From positions 146,860 through 210,859 of the forward strand of contig JAEYTL010000054.1 of assembly GCA_023434025.1 (NCBI GenBank): a DNA stretch of 64,000 nt. The letters run 5' to 3'. Source of the stretch: Bacteroidota bacterium (lineage in GTDB: Bacteria > Bacteroidota > Bacteroidia > Flavobacteriales > Flavobacteriaceae). Position numbers and translations under genes: made by a program. Position 1 is the stretch's first letter. Each line of letters starts with the position of its first letter. The notes beneath the pieces are model-generated. The model made no database searches, was not told the origin of the DNA, and was given only the letters and a program-made list of their open reading frames with translations. Shown piece after piece: positions 58,738 through 64,000 of this stretch.

Positions 58738-59688
58738 TTACTTCTTAATCAATCCCAAATCAACCAGGCGTTCATGCAAAAATTCGCCTGCCGAAATGTC
58801 TTCGTATAATTTTGGATTGTTTTCATCAATACAATCTTCCAGTACATCCAAACGCATATCGCTCACCGGATGCATAAAGAAGGGGATAGAGTAGCGGGAG
58901 GTTCCCCATAATTCTCTCGGTGGATTCACCACCTGGTGAATGGTTGATTTCAGTTTGTTGTTGGTATGACGGGATAACATATCACCCACATTAATCATCA
59001 GTTCATCCGGTTCAGCCATGGCATCTATCCAGTCTCCATTGTGGTTTTGTACCTGCAATCCTTTTCCCTGAGCTCCCATCAACAAGGTAATCAAGTTGAT
59101 ATCACCATGAGCTGCTGCACGCACTGCATCTTTGGGCTCATCGGTGATGGGCGGGTAATGGATCGGACGTAAAATGCTGTTTCCGTCTTTGATGTAATTG
59201 TCAAAGTAAAACTCATCCAATCCTAAATACAAAGCCAGGGCTCTCAATACATAAACCCCTGTTTTTTCAAGCATCTGATAGGCTTCTTTACCCACCTTAT
59301 TAAAATCGGGCAATTCCGTTACTTCAACATTATCCGGGTATTCACCGGCATATTTTGAGCCTTCGCTCACATACTGGCCAAAATGCCAGAATTCTTTTAA
59401 GTCTCCCGCAGAACGGCCTTTGGCATGCTCTTTTCCGAAAGAAACATAACCGCGTTGCCCGCCAATACCGGGAATTTCATACTTGGATTTGGTTTCAACG
59501 GGAAGTGAAAAAAAATTACGCACTTCACTGTACAGGTCCTCCACCAAACGGTCATCTAAAAAGTGACCTTTCAGGGCTACAAACCCTATATCTGAATAAG
59601 CTTTTCCGATTTCATTTACAAATTTTTGTTTGCGTACCGGGTCATCCGATAGGAAATCACGCAAGTCAACACTAGGAATTCTTTGCAT
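58738..59688 (-). CDS. isopenicillin N synthase-family 2-oxoglutarate/Fe(II) oxygenase
   Basis: A 316-residue cytosolic dioxygenase. The non-haem iron site is His194-x-Asp196 in AAHGDINL and His251 in STIHQVV; the 2-oxoglutarate-binding R-x-S is Arg265-Tyr-Ser267. The N-terminal DIOX_N region starts with IPSVDLRDFL and includes GQRGYVSFGKEHAKG. Such bacterial proteins are often called flavonol synthase or IPNS-like, but the substrate is not known and no secondary-metabolite genes accompany it. A clear promoter (59740-59769) stands upstream, giving a leader of about 45 nt, and the gene ends at a hairpin. Confidence 0.88.
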   Translation of the reverse strand: MQRIPSVDLRDFLSDDPVRKQKFVNEIGKAYSDIGFVALKGHFLDDRLVEDLYSEVRNFFSLPVETKSKYEIPGIGGQRGYVSFGKEHAKGRSAGDLKEFWHFGQYVSEGSKYAGEYPDNVEVTELPDFNKVGKEAYQMLEKTGVYVLRALALYLGLDEFYFDNYIKDGNSILRPIHYPPITDEPKDAVRAAAHGDINLITLLMGAQGKGLQVQNHNGDWIDAMAEPDELMINVGDMLSRHTNNKLKSTIHQVVNPPRELWGTSRYSIPFFMHPVSDMRLDVLEDCIDENNPKLYEDISAGEFLHERLVDLGLIKK

Positions 59689-59739
59689 ACTAAATGATTA
59701 TTTGTTAATAACTCAAAGTGAGTTGAATGCTTGTAAATA

Positions 59740-59769
59740 CAAATGTATATAAATATTTTAAACGGCAAA
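59740..59769 (-). promoter_or_regulatory. putative promoter for the IPNS-like gene
   Basis: Minus-strand TTTG (59766-59769), an 18-bp spacer and TACATTTG (59740-59747). The start site would be near 59734. Confidence 0.65.
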
Positions 59770-59824
59770 ATTGAAAGTTATCAACAGTCACGAAAACGTT
59801 TTATAAAAAAGTATCACAAAACGA

Positions 59825-59852
59825 TTGGAATTTGTTATTTTTTGTACTTTTG
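59825..59852 (+). promoter_or_regulatory. putative promoter for the E1 dehydrogenase gene
   Basis: TTG (59825-59827), a 17-bp spacer and TACTTTTG (59845-59852). The start site would be near 59858, about 20 nt before the ATG at 59877, which supports that start over the longer frame at 59832. Confidence 0.65.
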
Positions 59853-59876
59853 GAAGCGTTTAAAACAACCTTAACT

Positions 59877-61853
59877 ATGCTTTTCGACAGAAAAAACCTC
59901 TCTGATACCACACTGCTTGATTTATATATCCGTTTGCTGAAACCCCGTTTGATCGAAGAAAAAATGCTTATCCTTCTTCGTCAGGGTAAAATTTCAAAGT
60001 GGTTTTCCGGAATCGGACAGGAAGCTATTGCGGTTGGCATTACCGCTGCTTTAGACAGGGATGAATATATCCTCCCGATGCACCGGAATTTAGGCGTTTT
60101 CACTACCCGTGATATCCCATTGCAACGGTTATTTGCCCAATGGCAGGGAAAGAAAAGCGGTTTTACCAAAGGGCGTGACCGTTCCTTTCATTTTGGCACG
60201 CAGGAATATAAGATCATCGGAATGATTTCGCACTTAGGGCCGCAATTGGGTGTGGCAGACGGAATTGCTCTGGCCAACAAACTGAAGCAAAACGGAAAAG
60301 TAACTGCAGTTTTCACCGGTGAAGGGGCTACCAGCGAAGGTGATTTTCACGAAGCCCTGAATATTGCCGCTGTCTGGGAATTACCGGTTTTGTTTGTGAT
60401 CGAAAACAATGGTTACGGACTTTCTACACCGACCAATGAGCAGTACCGCTGTACACACCTCGCGGATAAAGGCATCGGTTACGGCATGGAAAGTCATATT
60501 ATAGACGGGAACAATATACTGGAGGTATTTACAAAAGTGTCGGAGCTGGTTGCTTCGCTCCGTGCCAACCCAAGACCGGTGCTGCTCGAATTTTTAACGT
60601 TCAGGATGCGTGGGCACGAAGAGGCGAGCGGAACTAAATATGTACCACAAGACCTGATGGACGAATGGGCACAAAAAGATCCGATTGATAATTACAGGGA
60701 ATATTTAAAAGAGATCGGTTTACTGACCAATGAATACGACGAGGCTATCCGAACGGCATATAAGCAGGAAATGGATGAACATATCCGTTTGGTTTTTGAT
60801 GAACCGGATATTGTTGCTGATTTGAGTGAAGAATTAAATGACGTGTATAAGCCGTATGCATTTGAACAGTTTACGCATTCATCTGCCACTGAAAGCATCC
60901 GTGTCATTGATGCCATTACCCAAAGTTTGAAACAATCGATGCAACGTCACCCGAACCTCGTTATCATGGGGCAGGACATAGCCGAATACGGCGGGGCGTT
61001 TAAGGTAACCGACGGTTTTGTGTCGTTGTTCGGCAAAGAACGGGTACGCAATACGCCCATCTGTGAAAGTGCCGTGGTTTCTACCGGAATGGGATTATCT
61101 ATTAACGGACACAAAGCCATCGTGGAAATGCAGTTTGCCGATTTCGTTTCCACAGGTTTTAATCCGATTGTCAATTACCTGGCTAAGGTGCATTACCGGT
61201 GGCAGGAGAGTGCCGATGTGGTCATCCGGATGCCTTGTGGCGGCGGTACGCAGGCCGGACCGTTCCATTCGCAGACCAATGAAGCCTGGTTTACCAAAAC
61301 ACCGGGGTTAAAAGTGGTTTATCCGGCTTTTCCGTATGATGCCAAAGGTTTGTTGAATACAGCGATCAACGACCCGAATCCGGTGATGTATTTTGAGCAC
61401 AAACAATTATACCGCAGTATTTACCAGGATGTTCCGACGGATTATTACACCATTCCGTTCGGAAAAGCCGCTTTACTAAAAGAAGGTACACAGGTTACGG
61501 TTGTATCTTTTGGTGCCGGCGTGCACTGGGCTTTGGAAACCTTATCCAAACATCCTGAAATCAGTGCAGATGTATTGGATTTACGCACGTTACAGCCTTT
61601 AGATACTGAAGCCGTTTATCAATCCGTAAAAAAAACCAACAAATGCATTATCCTGCAGGAAGATACGTTGTTTGGTGGTGTGGCCAGCGATATTTCTGCC
61701 CTGATCATGGAAAATTGTTTTGAGTATTTAGACGGACCGGTGCGACGGGTAGGCAGTCTGGAATCGCCCATCCCGTTTGTAAAAGCCCTGGAAGAACAGT
61801 ATCTGCCGAAACAACGGTTTGAAAAGGAGTTACTGGAGTTAGTAGCCTATTGA
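59877..61853 (+). CDS. fused 2-oxo acid dehydrogenase E1 (alpha and beta), branched-chain type
   Basis: A 658-residue thiamine diphosphate enzyme, joining E1 alpha and E1 beta of a 2-oxoisovalerate dehydrogenase-type complex. The alpha part (about 1-330) has GIGQEAIAVG, the ThDP motif from Gly148-Glu-Gly150 to Asn177-Asn178, and FRMRGHEEAS. The beta part (about 345-650) has MGQDIAEYGGAFKVTDGF, NTPICESAVVSTGMGLSINGHKA, EMQFADFVSTGFNPIVNYLA and the C-terminal transketolase domain with RVGSLESPIPF. It works with E2 and E3 subunits that are not in this window, and would feed branched-chain fatty acid synthesis. The start at 59877 is favoured by the promoter. Confidence 0.92.
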   Translation: MLFDRKNLSDTTLLDLYIRLLKPRLIEEKMLILLRQGKISKWFSGIGQEAIAVGITAALDRDEYILPMHRNLGVFTTRDIPLQRLFAQWQGKKSGFTKGRDRSFHFGTQEYKIIGMISHLGPQLGVADGIALANKLKQNGKVTAVFTGEGATSEGDFHEALNIAAVWELPVLFVIENNGYGLSTPTNEQYRCTHLADKGIGYGMESHIIDGNNILEVFTKVSELVASLRANPRPVLLEFLTFRMRGHEEASGTKYVPQDLMDEWAQKDPIDNYREYLKEIGLLTNEYDEAIRTAYKQEMDEHIRLVFDEPDIVADLSEELNDVYKPYAFEQFTHSSATESIRVIDAITQSLKQSMQRHPNLVIMGQDIAEYGGAFKVTDGFVSLFGKERVRNTPICESAVVSTGMGLSINGHKAIVEMQFADFVSTGFNPIVNYLAKVHYRWQESADVVIRMPCGGGTQAGPFHSQTNEAWFTKTPGLKVVYPAFPYDAKGLLNTAINDPNPVMYFEHKQLYRSIYQDVPTDYYTIPFGKAALLKEGTQVTVVSFGAGVHWALETLSKHPEISADVLDLRTLQPLDTEAVYQSVKKTNKCIILQEDTLFGGVASDISALIMENCFEYLDGPVRRVGSLESPIPFVKALEEQYLPKQRFEKELLELVAY

Positions 61854-61862
61854 TATAAAAAG

Positions 61863-61883
61863 AGAGGCCCAGGCCTCTTTTTT
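61863..61883 (+). terminator. Rho-independent terminator after the E1 gene
   Basis: Stem AGAGGCC (61863-61869) and GGCCTCT (61872-61878), with a 2-nt loop (or a 6-bp stem with 4-nt loop), followed by TTTTT to 61883. It starts 10 bp after the stop codon. Confidence 0.85.
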
Positions 61884-61912
61884 GGTTTATTCAGCATAAT
61901 TGATTACATTTG
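61881..61912 (+). promoter_or_regulatory. putative promoter for the 58-residue membrane gene
   Basis: TTTG (61881-61884), a 20-bp spacer and TACATTTG (61905-61912). The -10 element lies within a tandem 10-bp repeat (TGATTACATT at 61901, TGATTACAAT at 61911). The spacer is one base longer than usual. Confidence 0.5.
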
Positions 61913-61937
61913 ATTACAATACCAAAAAAATAAGCTT

Positions 61938-62114
61938 ATGTTCTATTTAACCATCCCTTTACTCTTTGCATTAGTGGTTTTTGTTTATTTTCTGTATCTG
62001 GCGGTAACGAAAAAAATAACCAAAGCAAAAATGCAGTCCCTCCTGATCCCGGGTGTTGTTTTTACTACGATTTGGGTGGTTATTTATGGATTTATCTTTT
62101 TTAAATGGCTTTAA
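61938..62114 (+). CDS. small two-helix membrane protein
   Basis: A 58-residue ORF starting at ATG 61938 (start FYLTIPLLFALVV) that escapes a 60-residue cutoff. It predicts two transmembrane helices (residues about 3-22 and 35-55) separated by the basic TKKITKAKMQS, with both ends near the membrane. It has its own putative promoter and comes right after the E1 terminator, so it is probably a separate transcription unit. Short two-helix proteins of this kind are common in Flavobacteriaceae, and no function is known. Confidence 0.7.
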   Translation: MFYLTIPLLFALVVFVYFLYLAVTKKITKAKMQSLLIPGVVFTTIWVVIYGFIFFKWL

Positions 62115-62396
62115 GCAGGGGAGTACCGGTCTTTTGTAAAAGAAAAGAATTATGCCATGTACTGAAAGGATAACAATTATATTCTCTTCTAACATTTCAA
62201 TAAGGTGTGCTTTCAGGGCTTAATTTTATCTTTCTGCTTTTTTCTAGGAACTCAAAATTCTTCTTTGTCTTTCCATTTTGTAAAGTTATAACATAAGGTC
62301 TTAAATAATTCGTCTACTCAAAGATAGCAACTCCATATTAAAATGTCGCTTAACTTATACTCTTCTTTTTGTTTGCATATTCATTATCGATCTTAC
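62115..62396. other. AT-rich stretch without a supported gene
   Basis: About 280 bp with no open frame I can support on either strand, very AT-rich and with many stop codons. It lies between the small membrane gene and the lipoprotein beside the RHS gene. It may be a decayed remnant left when the RHS tail region was acquired, but no family is recognisable. Confidence 0.4.
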
Positions 62397-62915
62397 TCAT
62401 AAGTAAAAATAACTGATTACAATTCTTTTATGAAAATAGTTATTGAAGTCAGGGTTGCTTGACAGGATTCCATCGACAAAATTATTAGTTGATAAAATCC
62501 CTGCACTCTTTAAGATTCTTAAATAATTTTTAATTAAAGTATCTTTATGCTCTATGTTTTCCAATCCAATAAAAAATTTTCCATTGTAATTTATCCCCTG
62601 TTTGATATTTTTATCCATTAAATAGAACTCTTTTATAAAGTCTGCTTTTTGAAGTTTTTCCTGTATTGTAGAATCCAATTCAATTTGTAGTTTGTTTTCT
62701 TTTATCTCTTGTAAAAAATAAAAATAAGCATCATTAATATCCTCATCAGGATATAACGACAATAACTTTTTTTCAAAATTGTCAACAGCAGCATTCAGTT
62801 TACTGCTATTAGTCTTTCCGAAATTTTTTTCAAAAGTCTTTATCTCATTTTTTGTTTTGTTTGAACAAGTGAGAGAAGTCAATCCTATTATTAAAAAAAG
62901 CACACTTATTTTCAT
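62397..62915 (-). CDS. small lipoprotein next to RHS gene, candidate immunity protein
   Basis: A 172-residue protein with a lipoprotein-type signal (Cys17 after IGLTSLT) and an all-charged, mainly helical mature part (EIKTFEKNFGKTNSSKLNAAV, LLSLYPDEDINDAYFYFLQEI, IQEKLQKADFIKEFYLMD). I do not recognise the family. It starts 6 bp after the stop of the RHS gene on the same strand, where polymorphic toxin systems place the immunity gene, and the composition is AT-rich like the RHS tail. A membrane-attached immunity protein would fit a toxin acting in the periplasm. The role is inferred from position only. Confidence 0.65.
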   Translation of the reverse strand: MKISVLFLIIGLTSLTCSNKTKNEIKTFEKNFGKTNSSKLNAAVDNFEKKLLSLYPDEDINDAYFYFLQEIKENKLQIELDSTIQEKLQKADFIKEFYLMDKNIKQGINYNGKFFIGLENIEHKDTLIKNYLRILKSAGILSTNNFVDGILSSNPDFNNYFHKRIVISYFYL

Positions 62916-62921
62916 TGTTTT

Positions 62922-64000
62922 TTATGGTTTTGTAATTCGATTACTAATTGTTTGTATAATCTGCCTGTTAAAACTTTTTATTTGTAACAGTCTAACATTT
63001 GTAAAACTGTCTTTTGCACCACTTAACATTTCTCTATAATTGGATAAAAGTGCTATACCATGCATATTAACATATCCTTTGCTGTTTTTTGCATATACTT
63101 TATCCATAAATGTTGTAATTCCAGATATTTTACTCAATTCTTTATTCCCTTTGGGAAATTGAGCGACTATTTGTACTTCTACATTGTTATATTTAATGGT
63201 TTTATCGATTATATTCCAACCTGCTTTTTCTGCTGAACTGAGAGTATTTTGAATTATATCATTAATATAAACGGACTTATTAACTGAACCATTTTCTTTA
63301 ACAAATTTAGAAATATTATAAATCAAATTTTCAAATGCTTCGTGAGTGTTTTTTGAGAAAATATCAACCATTTTATATTGTCCATCTTTATCTTGAGCAA
63401 TATCAAAAAAACTATCTCCTTCAGTTCCACTAAAACTGCCATCCCCATTATTTATCCAGATAGAGTTAGATGAAGTATTACTTAAAAAAGAGTTAGATAA
63501 ACTTTGCATAGAATTAGAATTCCCATTATTGAGAACTCCTTTATTATGTCCGCCACGACCCTCACTTCCACTTATACCAGAATCAAAATTCGCCTGACCT
63601 CTATCATTTGGGGCAATAAAACGCCCATAACTGTCAAACCTGTCTCTACCCATATAATCCCTTTCACTATCCGCCCCACTGGGGTCAGCCCAAAACACAG
63701 GATTATTATCAAAAGCATTATACGGGGAAAAGTCATGATGAATTACCGGATCCTGCACCACCCACCTTGCAATAGCTGGGTCATACTGCCGCATATCCAT
63801 ATCATACATATTCAGTGATAGCTCATCCTGCCACTCCTTCCCGTTGTACTTATAATCATAAACCGTTAAATTGGTCGGGGTAATCACAATATTCCCTCCG
63901 TCTTTGTCATACTGCCTTTTGGTCATATTATAATTCTGGTGCTTCAGCCCAAACGGATAATAGTTGTTTTCCTCTAAAATGGTAAGAACGTTGGTGATCG
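62922..64000 (-). CDS. RHS repeat-associated core domain protein, C-terminal part (runs off the window)
   Basis: The 3' end of an RHS/YD-repeat gene whose start lies beyond 64000: the frame stays open to the edge, with ENNYYPFGLKHQNYN just upstream of an internal Met at 63926. Numbering from that Met, the RHS core shows YNGKEWQDELSLNMYDMDMR (28-46), YDPAIARWVVQDP and the end signal NPVFWADPSG (75-84). From residue about 85 to 334 the sequence is variable: a Gly/Ser/Asn linker, then a domain of roughly 170 residues (DIFSKNTHEAFENLIYNI, SAEKAGWNIIDKTIKYNNVEV, GYVNMHGIALLSNYREML) that I do not recognise. In other RHS proteins this part is a toxin. Partial gene. Confidence 0.85.
   Translation of the reverse strand, partial: ITNVLTILEENNYYPFGLKHQNYNMTKRQYDKDGGNIVITPTNLTVYDYKYNGKEWQDELSLNMYDMDMRQYDPAIARWVVQDPVIHHDFSPYNAFDNNPVFWADPSGADSERDYMGRDRFDSYGRFIAPNDRGQANFDSGISGSEGRGGHNKGVLNNGNSNSMQSLSNSFLSNTSSNSIWINNGDGSFSGTEGDSFFDIAQDKDGQYKMVDIFSKNTHEAFENLIYNISKFVKENGSVNKSVYINDIIQNTLSSAEKAGWNIIDKTIKYNNVEVQIVAQFPKGNKELSKISGITTFMDKVYAKNSKGYVNMHGIALLSNYREMLSGAKDSFTNVRLLQIKSFNRQIIQTISNRITKP

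Overview
The window reads as a chromosomal segment of a low-GC member of the Flavobacteriaceae (Bacteroidota), close to Flavobacterium in gene content and order. Supporting signs are the promoters, which fit TTG-N17..20-TAnnTTTG (the Flavobacterium/Bacteroidota sigma-A consensus), the lack of Shine-Dalgarno sequences, many short Bacteroidota lipoprotein signals, and lineage-typical genes (CAL67264-type mini membrane protein, fused E1 alpha/beta dehydrogenase, TamB/LptD/MlaD envelope set, DUF4159, RHS core ending in DPSG). No rRNA, tRNA, CRISPR array, insertion sequence or phage module was seen.

Layout. 1-6 kb: a VanX-like dipeptidase, then a leftward operon tsaD-rsmE-DUF4159-AI-2E permease-methyltransferase. 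6-13.8 kb: giant tamB, then the glycolytic pair pfkA-gapA and a GlcNAc-kinase-like gene. 13.8-26.6 kb: TonB-C protein, methylglyoxal synthase, RidA/LptD leftward, then rightward amidase, MlaD, two Fe-S redox proteins separated by a HAD gene, and a NagZ/beta-lactamase fusion lipoprotein. 26.6-33.3 kb: pyrE facing a Nudix gene with only 7 bp between start codons, M14 peptidase, coaD, ddl, PASTA protein and an RluD-type pseudouridine synthase. 33.3-42.5 kb: a PRSS-repeat secreted protein, a BNR-type lipoprotein, an ECF sigma module, OmpA lipoprotein, a glycosyltransferase operon headed by an orphan HsdR-N (PD-(D/E)XK) protein, and holA. 42.5-48 kb: mini membrane protein, EttA, hybrid histidine kinase, DEAD helicase. 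48-57.7 kb: hutG, coiled-coil membrane protein, hutI, corA, lipoprotein and envelope genes, an orphan substrate-binding protein, GNAT, DinB and a nucleoside phosphorylase. 57.7-61.9 kb: SUI1/YciH, a repeat-bounded GxxExxY gene, an IPNS-like dioxygenase and the fused branched-chain E1. 61.9-64 kb: a small membrane gene missed by a 60-residue cutoff, then an AT-rich end with a lipoprotein next to the C-terminal part of an RHS protein that continues past the right edge.

Most of the window is housekeeping. The parts that stand out are (i) a 540-bp unit at 58127-58666, in which a GxxExxY gene (PD-(D/E)XK-like) is bracketed by 36-bp inverted repeats matching at 35 of 36 positions and is wedged against the start of the SUI1 gene; (ii) the RHS C-terminal region with an unrecognised variable domain and a lipoprotein neighbour that could be its immunity factor; (iii) three 7-bp-period repeat arrays placed in the short 5' leaders of leftward genes; and (iv) promoters whose -10 element ends 4 nt before the ATG (pyrE, HsdR-N), implying leaderless mRNAs. 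All functions below are read from sequence motifs and family knowledge; no database search was possible.
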